Shown piece after piece: positions 35,902-43,924 of a stretch of DNA of 64,000 nucleotides. The notes under the pieces are model-generated. The model ran no database searches. It was not told the DNA's origin and saw only the letters and a list, made by a program, of their open reading frames with translations. The DNA is taken from the NCBI GenBank assembly GCA_964655435.1, contig CAZZMP010000005.1, positions 1 through 64,000 on the forward strand, written 5' to 3'. The first letter of the stretch is position 1, and every line of letters starts with the position of its first letter. A program made the position numbers and the translations under genes. This stretch comes from Trichlorobacter sp964655435 (GTDB lineage Bacteria; Desulfobacterota; Desulfuromonadia; Geobacterales; Pseudopelobacteraceae).

Positions 35902-35945
35902 AAAGCACCGTTATCCGGATTTTACCGGTTCCGGTGCTTTTTTTA
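35902..35945 (+). terminator. Intrinsic terminator after pal
   Basis: 9-bp stem (AAAGCACCG at 35902-35910 with CGGTGCTTT at 35932-35940) and a second inner pairing, followed by a run of eight T (35938-35945). Two direct copies of ATTACTGCA precede it. Ends the tol-pal transcript. Confidence 0.9.
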
Positions 35946-35958
35946 TAATTTGCAGAGC

Positions 35959-36001
35959 TTGACATAAGTAATTTACCATATATATTAATATTAATATATA
36001 T
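35959..36001 (+). promoter_or_regulatory. Promoter and 24-bp palindromic operator of the RND efflux operon
   Basis: TTGACA (35959-35964), 16-base spacer and TATATT (35981-35986). A perfect 24-bp palindrome (35978-36001) made only of A and T, centred on TTAATATTAA, covers the -10 and start region. Such a dyad over the -10 is typical of a repressor operator (TetR or ArsR type), but no repressor gene is adjacent. Transcription would start near 35993, about 20 bases before the ATG. Confidence 0.7.
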
Positions 36002-36014
36002 CGAGGTGAACCGG

Positions 36015-37361
36015 ATGCTTTTGAAATATCTGTTAATGTCATCATTAATACTGATTATTACTTCTTCAACTCTCAAGGCCGCAGAGCTAGAGAAAATATC
36101 TCTCAGAGAGGCTGTTACAAGGGCACTGGATCAAAATAACCATGCCAGAGCTGCCCGCTTTCAGGCAGAAGCTGCTCGTGCAGGGGCAGCCGGAGCATCT
36201 CTGCACTATCTTCCCAGCATCAGCCTTGAAGAATCCTGGTCAAGATCCAATCTTCCGGTTAATACCTTTATGATGAAGTTGAATCAGGGGCGTTTTAGCA
36301 ATCAGGATTTTGATGCTGCCAGGTTAAACAATCCATCACCGACAAATGATTTTAAAACAGCTGCAACCATAGAACAGCCAATCTTTTTGCCTGTTGCCTG
36401 GGCTGCTAAAAAGGTTGCAGAAACTGCCGCTGATGGCCAGGAGGCGATGAGTGAACAGGTGCGCCTGCAGATTGCGTTTCAGGTGTTCCAGCTTTATCTT
36501 GAGGTTCAAAAGGCTAAGGCCTATCTGGAGGCAATTGATAAATCCGTTGATGAGGCGCGCGAAAGCAGACGTCAGTCAGCTGTACGGATTGCTGCCGGAT
36601 TGGGGCTTAAATCAGATGAGCTTAGAGCCTCAACACATCTTGCTGCTATGGAACAGAAAAAGATAACCGCCATCAACAATCTGACACTTGCCAGAATGCA
36701 GCTTGCCATTATTACAGGAGGTAACCCGGGCAATGAAATGGATGCCGTTGAACCGGTGAATATAAAGCCGCCTGATAAAGATATGAATGCCATGCTGAAC
36801 CTGGCTCTCAATGAGCGGAAAGATTTGTATGTCGCAGAGCGTGCCAGAGAACAGGCAGACGCAGCGGTTCTTCAGGCCAGAGCCGGTTTTCTGCCAACTG
36901 CCGCGGCTTTTGGTTCTTGGCAGATGAACGATCATAATACTGTTTTCGGCAGGGAGCATGATTCCTGGATGGTAGGAGTTTCTCTTCGCTGGAATATATT
37001 TGACGGTTTTCGTAGCTGGAATAATGACAAACAGGCACGTTCAATGAGAACAGCTGTCAATGAGCAGTTTGAACAGACAAGAAAACAGGTGAGTTATCAG
37101 GTGCAGGAGGCATGGTTGAGACGAACAGAAGCACTCAAGCTTGAGGAGGTTTCAAAAAAGGCTCTTATATCTGCGGAAGAGGCGGTAAGACTTCTGGGTA
37201 AACGTTTTGACAATGCGCTTGCAACGATGCTTGAGCTTTTGGATGCCCAGAGCGCCTTGAACCAGGCCAGGGCTAATCACCTCGAGAGTGAGGCAAACCT
37301 CCAGCTGGCAACCGCTCGTCTTTATCATGCTGCTGGGGTCTTATTGAAGGAGGTTCAGTGA
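36015..37361 (+). CDS. TolC-like outer-membrane efflux protein
   Basis: 448 residues from the ATG at 36015, with GAGGTG upstream; a GTG nine bases earlier lies in that site. Signal peptide 1-22. Two outer-membrane efflux repeats of long helices with hairpins, e.g. SLREAVTRALDQNNHARAAR near the N-terminus and a second around 270-440 (EAVRLLGKRFDNALATMLEL). Forms the outer channel of the tripartite pump. Stop overlaps the adaptor gene start (TGATG). Confidence 0.92.
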   Translation: MLLKYLLMSSLILIITSSTLKAAELEKISLREAVTRALDQNNHARAARFQAEAARAGAAGASLHYLPSISLEESWSRSNLPVNTFMMKLNQGRFSNQDFDAARLNNPSPTNDFKTAATIEQPIFLPVAWAAKKVAETAADGQEAMSEQVRLQIAFQVFQLYLEVQKAKAYLEAIDKSVDEARESRRQSAVRIAAGLGLKSDELRASTHLAAMEQKKITAINNLTLARMQLAIITGGNPGNEMDAVEPVNIKPPDKDMNAMLNLALNERKDLYVAERAREQADAAVLQARAGFLPTAAAFGSWQMNDHNTVFGREHDSWMVGVSLRWNIFDGFRSWNNDKQARSMRTAVNEQFEQTRKQVSYQVQEAWLRRTEALKLEEVSKKALISAEEAVRLLGKRFDNALATMLELLDAQSALNQARANHLESEANLQLATARLYHAAGVLLKEVQ

Positions 37362-38494
37362 TGTATCGTAGATATTCGTTGAGTATTCTGCTTGCCTTGT
37401 CTGCAGCTGCCGGACTTGCTGCCTGTTCATCAGATAAAGGAAGGCATCCGGCAACAGCTCCTGCTGTTGTTACCGGTCTAGGCCTTACCCAGGTGAAGGT
37501 TGTTGATCTGCCAGAGAATATTGATGTGGTTGGGACAGTCAGGGCACGAACAAGTGCGCTGGTCTCCGCACGGATACCTGGTACGGTCACTCTGCTGCAT
37601 GTTCGTGAGGGAGACAGGGTAAAAAAGGGACAACTGCTTGGCAAGCTGGAGTCCAGGGAAAATCTGGCGCAGGCTACCGGAGCTATTGCTGCTGTTGATG
37701 AGGCAAGGCGCGGTCTGGAAGAGGCTCAGTCCAGAAAAAAGCTGGCTGATGCTACTTTTGCACGATTTAAAAACCTGTATGATGAAGAGGCGTTGACCAG
37801 ACAGGAGTTTGATACGCGTCAAACGGAACGAGACCTCGCTACACAGGCAGTATCCCGGGCTGAATCACGTCTGATTCAGGTGAAAGAAGCTGCAAAAGCA
37901 GCCGGAACAATGGCTGATTACAGCAGGATAGTTGCTCCAATTTCAGGTGTTATTGTTTCCAGACAGGCGGATCTTGGAGCCACTGTTTTTCCCGGGCAGC
38001 CTTTGATGACAATCGACGACGAAGGCAGTTACCAACTGGAGCTGGCGATTCCTGAGTCCAACTTGAAAACTGTCCGTTCCGGCACTCCTGTACAGGTTAG
38101 AATTGATGCAACTGACAGTAGCTTCAGCGGTATCATAACAGAAATTGTGCCTGCAACTGATGCTGCAAGCAGAACCTTTATCGCCAAGGTGCCTCTCTCC
38201 GCAAAAGGGGTTCGTAGCGGCATGTTCGGTCGTGGCAGCATTGTAGCCGGAACTTCAACAAAAGGGGTGCTTGTGCCACGAAGTTCGGTATTTGAACGAG
38301 GCGCTCTTACTGCTGTATGGGCGATAGGGGCTGATGATATTATAAGGATGCGACTTGTTAAGCCAGGTCGTATAAGGGCTGATAAAGTTGAAATTTTATC
38401 AGGTCTGGCTGATGGTGACCGTATAGTGACAGCAGGGATGGAAAAGGCTGCTGATGGTCTTCGTCTGCAGAGTGCTTCAGGAGAAAAACGATGA
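37361..38494 (+). CDS. RND efflux periplasmic adaptor, lipoprotein
   Basis: 377 residues from the ATG at 37361 (GGAGG seven bases upstream, start overlaps the previous stop). Lipobox LAAC, C22. Order: barrel-sandwich (lipoyl) halves around ARIPGTVTLLHVREGDRVKK (about 67-86) and APISGVIVSRQADLG, an alpha-hairpin (about 100-180), a beta-barrel and a membrane-proximal domain (LVPRSSVFERGALTAVWAI). Membrane-fusion protein joining the RND pump to the TolC-like channel. The next gene starts inside its stop (ATGA). Confidence 0.93.
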   Translation: MYRRYSLSILLALSAAAGLAACSSDKGRHPATAPAVVTGLGLTQVKVVDLPENIDVVGTVRARTSALVSARIPGTVTLLHVREGDRVKKGQLLGKLESRENLAQATGAIAAVDEARRGLEEAQSRKKLADATFARFKNLYDEEALTRQEFDTRQTERDLATQAVSRAESRLIQVKEAAKAAGTMADYSRIVAPISGVIVSRQADLGATVFPGQPLMTIDDEGSYQLELAIPESNLKTVRSGTPVQVRIDATDSSFSGIITEIVPATDAASRTFIAKVPLSAKGVRSGMFGRGSIVAGTSTKGVLVPRSSVFERGALTAVWAIGADDIIRMRLVKPGRIRADKVEILSGLADGDRIVTAGMEKAADGLRLQSASGEKR

Positions 38495-38802
38495 GAAGGG
38501 TTATACTTTCGATTTTTGCTATTATAACAGTTCTATCAGGTGTGGCATTGGCGGATAATTTCCGATGCCCCAACGGCAACATAGTTTCAACAGGAGATAA
38601 TATCTCTATGGTTGCCATCAAGTGCGACCCTCCCACCTTCAGGAATACCCGAATGGAAAGTGAGGCAGGTCGCATGGGGGCTACTATTCTGATAAACATT
38701 GAAGAGTGGACCTATAATGAAGGGCCAAACCGCCTTGTACACATACTTACCTTTCGTAACGGGATACTGGATTCTGTTCAGACTGCAGGATTTGGCAAGT
38801 AG
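38491..38802 (+). CDS. DUF2845-like periplasmic protein
   Basis: 103 residues. Signal peptide 1-21 (VLSGVALA), then a short domain with FRCPNGNIVSTGDN (24-37), IKCDPPTFR, and WTYNEGPNRLVHILTFRNG, which matches what I recall of DUF2845. Two cysteines could form a disulphide. Usually found alone; here it sits inside the RND operon, coupled to the adaptor by ATGA and six to ten bases from the pump gene. A periplasmic helper or regulator of the pump is possible but unproven. Confidence 0.75.
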   Translation: MRRVILSIFAIITVLSGVALADNFRCPNGNIVSTGDNISMVAIKCDPPTFRNTRMESEAGRMGATILINIEEWTYNEGPNRLVHILTFRNGILDSVQTAGFGK

Positions 38803-38811
38803 AGGATAATG

Positions 38812-41800
38812 ATGGAACAACTCGGAATAGCCGGAAAGATTGCCAAAGCATTTATTGATTCCAAGCTGACACCGTTGATTGTGGTGGCATCTCTGCTACT
38901 GGGGCTCTTTGCGGTAAAGATGACACCTCGTGAAGAAGAACCTCAGATAGTTGTACCAATGGTGGATATCTATCTGCCGATGCCAGGTGCGACCCCTAAA
39001 GAGGTGGAGGAGAGGGTTGTAAAGCCGATAGAGTCCAAAATGTGGCAGATTAGCGGGGTTGAGTATATCTACTCTGCGTCACGTCCCGGCATGGGGATAA
39101 TAACGGTTCGTTACAAGGTAGGGGAAAATATGGAAGACTCGCTTGTCAAGCTTTGCAACAAGCTGACGAGCAATCGTAATCTCCTTCCCTCGGGTGCTAT
39201 GGAACCGATGGTAGTTGCAAAATCGATTGATGATGTTCCTATCCTTACTCTTACATTATGGTCAAAGCGCTATAACCATTTTGAATTGCGTCGTGTCGCC
39301 CGTGAGATATGCGATGAACTGAAAAAATCTGAAAATGTTGCCGAGACCGAAATCAAAGGTGGGCTTCGCCGCCAGATACGGATACAGCTTGATACCGCAC
39401 GTCTGGCCGGTTATGGGCTTTCACCCCTTCATTTGGTAGGGATGTTGCAAAAAGGAAACGCTTCACTTCAGAGTGGCAGTTTTGAAGGCGGCAATCGTGA
39501 GTTTTTGGTTCAGACCGGAGAATTTTTCAGGTCGGCTGATGATATAAAGCGACTTGTAGTTACAGTCTCTGGAGGCAAACCGGTCTATCTTGCTGATTTG
39601 GCAAAGGTTGTTGATGGGCCGGAGGAGCCCGCCGACTACCTCTTTTTTGGTCTGGGGCCTGCCTCCTCTGCAAAACAGGATAAAGGTTCAGCAGAGACTA
39701 CCTGGCCTGCTGTTACAGTTTCTGTTGCCAAACGTAAAGGGGCAAACGCCACCTGGCTCTCTGACGATCTTCTGAAAAAAGTAGAATTTATGAAGGGGAA
39801 GGTAATCCCTTCAGATATAGAAGTCGCTGTGACCCGCAACTATGGTGAGACAGCAAAAGAGAAGAACAATGAACTGCTTTTCCATATGTTCCTTGCAGCA
39901 ATCTCTGTCACTATTCTTATCGCCTTTTTCATGGGATGGCAGGCTGGTGCAGTGGCTGCTGTGGCTATTCCAGTTACTCTGGCGCTTACCCTCTTTGTAT
40001 TCTCACTGATGGGATATACCCTGAACCGGATCACCCTCTTTGCTCTGATCTTTTCGATAGGAATTCTGGTGGATGACGCCATAGTGGTTGTTGAGAACAT
40101 TCATCGCTACTTTACAACCATAAAACTCAACCCGATGGAATCTGCAATCCGTGCTGTAGATGAGATCGGCAATCCAACGATACTGGCAACTGTCGCGGTA
40201 ATCGCCTCAATACTTCCCATGGCATTCGTTTCCGGCCTTATGGGGCCATACATGCGTCCCATACCTGTTGGCGCCAGCATGGCAATGATCTTTTCGCTAT
40301 TGGTGGCATTCATCGTTACACCTTATTTTTCGTACCGTCTGATGAAGAAGCAGATCCACTCTGGTAGTCACGAAACTGCTTCAGAGATGCGTCTTGCATC
40401 GCTCTACCGAAAAATAATGGGGTCACTTCTCCATAATCCACGCCTAAGAGCAGGTTTTCTGGTAACAGTGGTTATTCTGCTTATTCTCTCCTGTGGTCTT
40501 ATCTACGTTAAGCTGGTGACTGTAAAAATGCTGCCGTTTGATAACAAGAATGAGTTGCAGGTGATACTGGATGCTCCAAACGGCACAACACTGGAAGAAA
40601 CCTCAAGGATTGTTGGAGAATTGGCCGATGTACTCCGTAAGGAACCTGAAGTTGCCGATTTTCAAACCTACACAGGTCTCTCTGCTCCATTCAACTTTAA
40701 CGGTCTGGTGCGTCATTACTACCTCCGTAAAGGTTCAAACCTGGCAGATATACAGGTAAACCTTTCACATAAGGAAGATAGGAAGGTACAGTCTCATGAT
40801 ATAGCCAAGCGGTTGCGACCGCATCTTAAGGAGGTTGCGGATCGTTATTCCGCCAGGATAAAGGTTGCAGAGATTCCGCCCGGTCCACCGGTCTTGTCTA
40901 CGCTTGTGGCAGAGGTTTACGGACCGGATCAAGCCACAAGGCTTGAGATCGCTAAAAAGATAAAAGATATTTTTAAAAGAACCGCAGGTGTTGTTGATAC
41001 GGACTGGTATGTTGAAGATCCACAGCAAAAGCTAGGTTTTGTAGTGGATCGGGAAAAGGCCGCGCTTGCAGGTGTCTCGGTTGATGATGTTGCAAAAACT
41101 CTGCGTATTGCTCTGTCAGGTATGGATGCAGGTATTCTTCATGATGAGAAGGAAAAAGAGGCGGTCTCCATTAATCTGAGGGCACCGCTTTCCGACAGAA
41201 GCTCACAAAATGCCCTTTCTTCAATCAATGTACCTTCTCCTAAGGGGGCTGTACCTCTGTCGGAACTTGTAAAGGTAGCCTCCTCTGACGAGGATATATC
41301 ACTTTACCGTAAAAATCTGAAGAACGTGGTTTATGTGATTGGAGATGTAGCCGGAGTGATTGAGGCCCCTGTTTATGCCATCCTGAAGATGCAGGAGGAG
41401 ATCGACAAGATACAGTTGCCAGATGGTTACATGATTGAACAGTTGGCCTCCCGCCAGCCCTGGTCTGAAGATCGGGTTGGATTGAAGTGGGATGGTGAGT
41501 GGCATATAACTTTTGAGGTATTCAGGGATCTCGGAATTGCATTTGCCGCCGTTATGGTGCTTATCTATGTGCTTGTAGTGGCCTGGTTCCGTAACTTTAC
41601 CACACCATTGGTTATTATGGCTCCGATCCCCTTAACACTTATCGGAATACTTCCAGGTCATGCTATATTCGGGGCATTCTTTACAGCCACTTCAATGATC
41701 GGCTTTATTGCGCTTGCCGGAATAATAGTTCGTAACTCGATTATACTGATTGATTTTACTGAGCTCCGGAGAACTGAGGGGATGGCGCTTGATGAGGCGA

Positions 41801-42048
41801 TAATTGATGCCGGTGCAGTCCGTTTCAGGCCTATTCTGCTTACTGCTGCGGCAGTAGTTGTGGGTAGTGTGGTTATCATATTTGATCCGATATTTCAGGG
41901 GCTGGCAATTGCCCTTATGTGTGGAGAGCTGGCATCGACTTCTCTCTCGATGATTACCATACCTATACTCTATTATCTTGTTCAACGTCGTGATGAAAAC
42001 AGAAAAAAGGATATGAACGGAATGAAGCCGGAGATAGAAACGGCTTGA
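38812..42048 (+). CDS. RND-family efflux transporter (AcrB/HAE-like)
   Basis: 1078 residues from the second of two adjacent ATGs (38809, 38812), which is better spaced from GAGG. Twelve membrane helices in two halves, each with a large periplasmic loop. Helix 4 has the proton-relay GILVDDAIVVVENIHRY near residue 420; TM5-6 has ATVAVIASILPMAFVSGLMG. The second half ends with GFIALAGIIVRNSIILIDF and FRPILLTAAAVVVGS. The family pumps drugs or metals; the acidic RND/HME distinction is not clear here, but lack of the heavy-metal Met cluster makes a drug or lipid exporter more likely. Confidence 0.93.
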   Translation: MEQLGIAGKIAKAFIDSKLTPLIVVASLLLGLFAVKMTPREEEPQIVVPMVDIYLPMPGATPKEVEERVVKPIESKMWQISGVEYIYSASRPGMGIITVRYKVGENMEDSLVKLCNKLTSNRNLLPSGAMEPMVVAKSIDDVPILTLTLWSKRYNHFELRRVAREICDELKKSENVAETEIKGGLRRQIRIQLDTARLAGYGLSPLHLVGMLQKGNASLQSGSFEGGNREFLVQTGEFFRSADDIKRLVVTVSGGKPVYLADLAKVVDGPEEPADYLFFGLGPASSAKQDKGSAETTWPAVTVSVAKRKGANATWLSDDLLKKVEFMKGKVIPSDIEVAVTRNYGETAKEKNNELLFHMFLAAISVTILIAFFMGWQAGAVAAVAIPVTLALTLFVFSLMGYTLNRITLFALIFSIGILVDDAIVVVENIHRYFTTIKLNPMESAIRAVDEIGNPTILATVAVIASILPMAFVSGLMGPYMRPIPVGASMAMIFSLLVAFIVTPYFSYRLMKKQIHSGSHETASEMRLASLYRKIMGSLLHNPRLRAGFLVTVVILLILSCGLIYVKLVTVKMLPFDNKNELQVILDAPNGTTLEETSRIVGELADVLRKEPEVADFQTYTGLSAPFNFNGLVRHYYLRKGSNLADIQVNLSHKEDRKVQSHDIAKRLRPHLKEVADRYSARIKVAEIPPGPPVLSTLVAEVYGPDQATRLEIAKKIKDIFKRTAGVVDTDWYVEDPQQKLGFVVDREKAALAGVSVDDVAKTLRIALSGMDAGILHDEKEKEAVSINLRAPLSDRSSQNALSSINVPSPKGAVPLSELVKVASSDEDISLYRKNLKNVVYVIGDVAGVIEAPVYAILKMQEEIDKIQLPDGYMIEQLASRQPWSEDRVGLKWDGEWHITFEVFRDLGIAFAAVMVLIYVLVVAWFRNFTTPLVIMAPIPLTLIGILPGHAIFGAFFTATSMIGFIALAGIIVRNSIILIDFTELRRTEGMALDEAIIDAGAVRFRPILLTAAAVVVGSVVIIFDPIFQGLAIALMCGELASTSLSMITIPILYYLVQRRDENRKKDMNGMKPEIETA

Positions 42049-42061
42049 ACCGGATACAAAA

Positions 42062-42090
42062 AACCCTTCCAGAGTTTATCTGGAAGGGTT
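42062..42090 (-). terminator. Intrinsic terminator of ppiB (and RND operon)
   Basis: 12-bp perfect stem (42062-42073 with 42079-42090) and a GTTTA loop. On the minus strand it is followed by TTTTTT, an ideal terminator for the peptidyl-prolyl isomerase gene; on the plus strand only a weak T-run follows, but it also lies just after the pump gene. Confidence 0.9.
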
Positions 42091-42112
42091 GAATTTTGGA
42101 ACTACAGGTTTA

Positions 42113-42628
42113 TTATTCAACTATCTTTGCTGAGATTATTGTTACAGGCTCCAGAGGAACATCTCCATGACCTGCCTTGTTTCCTGTCTTGACCTGCCTG
42201 ATCTCGTCAACAACCTCAATGCCGTCAACCACGTTGCCGAATACACAATAGCCGAAGTCGTCCTGACGTTTTCCTTTGTTGTCAAGAAAAGCGTTGTCCA
42301 CTGTGTTGATGAAAAACTGTGAGGTGGCTGAATCAACCATAGCAGTACGAGCCATTGCCACTGAACCCCTTATGTTTTTCAGCCCGTTCTGAGCCTCGTT
42401 TTTGATCGCAAATTTGGTTTTTTTGGGCTGCATATCTGCATCCATTCCGCCACCCTGAATCATAAAATCCTTGATGACACGATGAAAAATAAGCCCATCG
42501 TAATAGCCATCCTTTACATAACCCAAAAAGTTTTTGACTGTAATAGGAGCCTTTTCCTTGTTCAACTCAAGGGTAATATTTCCTTTGCTGGTCTCCAGTA
42601 AAACCATTGGATTGCTTTCTTCTGCCAT
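42113..42628 (-). CDS. Cyclophilin-type peptidyl-prolyl isomerase
   Basis: 171 residues from the ATG at 42628 with AGGAGG six bases upstream; an ATG 18 bases earlier has no site. Cyclophilin fold: FHRVIKDFMIQGGG (active-site Arg and Phe), SVAMARTAMVDSATSQFFIN and DDFGYCVFGNVVDG. No signal peptide, so a cytoplasmic PpiB-type enzyme that speeds proline isomerisation in folding. Single gene ending in a strong terminator. Confidence 0.93.
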   Translation of the reverse strand: MAEESNPMVLLETSKGNITLELNKEKAPITVKNFLGYVKDGYYDGLIFHRVIKDFMIQGGGMDADMQPKKTKFAIKNEAQNGLKNIRGSVAMARTAMVDSATSQFFINTVDNAFLDNKGKRQDDFGYCVFGNVVDGIEVVDEIRQVKTGNKAGHGDVPLEPVTIISAKIVE

Positions 42629-42718
42629 ATCTGCCTCCTGCCGCATAAAAGCGGTTTGATTAGTTTATACGAATTTTTATATCACAGGGATTAAAGAGGT
42701 GAAAGTGATTTTGAGACT

Positions 42719-42747
42719 TTGACAGTCATATCAGCTTCAGGTACTCT
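42719..42747 (+). promoter_or_regulatory. Predicted promoter with start at the ATG (leaderless)
   Basis: TTGACA (42719-42724), a 17-base spacer and TACTCT (42742-42747). The coding ATG is at 42754, seven bases after the -10, exactly where transcription would begin. No Shine-Dalgarno sequence lies within reach (the nearest AGG is 13 bases off). Confidence 0.5.
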
Positions 42748-42753
42748 TTTTTT

Positions 42754-43920
42754 ATGAGAACTCTGGAAAATGCCACAGTACGACTCTTGAAGAAGAAGCC
42801 GTTTTACGGCCATCTCCTGCTACAACTCCGTCGAATGCCACTTAAAGAGAGCAAGCTGGAGACAGCTATCAGCATAAAAGATTCCATTCCTTTGCTCTCC
42901 GTTGCCGAGGAACCTTTTGCAGCTCTCTCTTTGCAAGAGCAGGAGGCCTTGCTGGAACATCTCCTGAAACATCTGCTTCACCTGCATCCACTCAGAAAAA
43001 AAGAACGTAATTCTCATGACTGGGACATTGCCTGTGATCTCGCAATAAATCCCTCTATTGAAGGTCTGCCTGACGGGGCTGCTTATCCTGCTGATTTTAA
43101 TATGGAGACAGCTCTTTCAGCTGAAGAATACTACGATCTCCTGGCATCTCCGTTTGATTTCGGTGATATGAAAGGTTCTGGTGAGGGGAGTGCAGAAGAG
43201 GAAAAAAATGGTAAGAAGGGAGAAGGCCGGGATCGTTATGAAGCTGAAACAGTTGATGATCACTCGGGCTGGGATGAAGGTGAAAGTACACCGCTCCCTC
43301 TGGCTGAGGAGATGCTCAGAAGCATGGTGAAAGATGCACTTGTAGGTAGTGATGGGGAGATTCCTTTTGATCTGAGGGATGTTGTTGATTCATTGCTGGA
43401 TCCCCCGCCTATCCCCTGGCGACAGATACTGCGTCAGTTTATTGCGGCAGCCGGCAGGACAGGACGGAGCGGTACATGGATGAGGGAACACCGTCGTTTT
43501 GTCCATGAAACCCCAGGTGTAAGAAAGAGACGGAGGCTGAGTCTGCTCGTAGGTGTTGATGTAAGTGATTCCACAAATATAGTTGCTTTAAGAGAGGCAT
43601 TTGCTACAGAGCTTGTAAACCTTGCGCGTGGACGGGACTGCAGTATCACGGTGCTTTATGCAAACAGCCGGATTCAGGAGATAGAAAATTTTAAAACCTC
43701 TTCTTTTGTTGCCCGTAGGTATGATGGTGGAGGTTTTACCGATTTGCGACCGGTCTTTGACTATGCCGGAACAATGCACCCGTTACCTTCAGCTGTTGTA
43801 TATCTTACTGATGGTATTGGATCTGTGCCTGAAAAGATGACTTTCCCTACACTCTGGGTTTTGACAAAGGATGGAGAAAGACCTGCCCCGTGGGGGGTTG
43901 AACTCAGACTGACGGTTTAA
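42754..43920 (+). CDS. VWA-like domain protein (DUF2201-type)
   Basis: 388 residues. N-terminal helical domain with HLLKHLLHLHPLR (69-81) and WDIACDLAINPSI (90-102), corresponding to the predicted-metallopeptidase part of DUF2201 proteins, but the HExxH glutamate is Leu here. An acidic linker (about 138-180) leads to a C-terminal VWA-like domain with MIDAS motif DVSDS (269-273). Such proteins usually pair with a MoxR-type AAA+ ATPase; none is adjacent. The mRNA may be leaderless. Convergent with gpmI. Confidence 0.8.
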   Translation: MRTLENATVRLLKKKPFYGHLLLQLRRMPLKESKLETAISIKDSIPLLSVAEEPFAALSLQEQEALLEHLLKHLLHLHPLRKKERNSHDWDIACDLAINPSIEGLPDGAAYPADFNMETALSAEEYYDLLASPFDFGDMKGSGEGSAEEEKNGKKGEGRDRYEAETVDDHSGWDEGESTPLPLAEEMLRSMVKDALVGSDGEIPFDLRDVVDSLLDPPPIPWRQILRQFIAAAGRTGRSGTWMREHRRFVHETPGVRKRRRLSLLVGVDVSDSTNIVALREAFATELVNLARGRDCSITVLYANSRIQEIENFKTSSFVARRYDGGGFTDLRPVFDYAGTMHPLPSAVVYLTDGIGSVPEKMTFPTLWVLTKDGERPAPWGVELRLTV

Positions 43921-43924
43921 TCTG

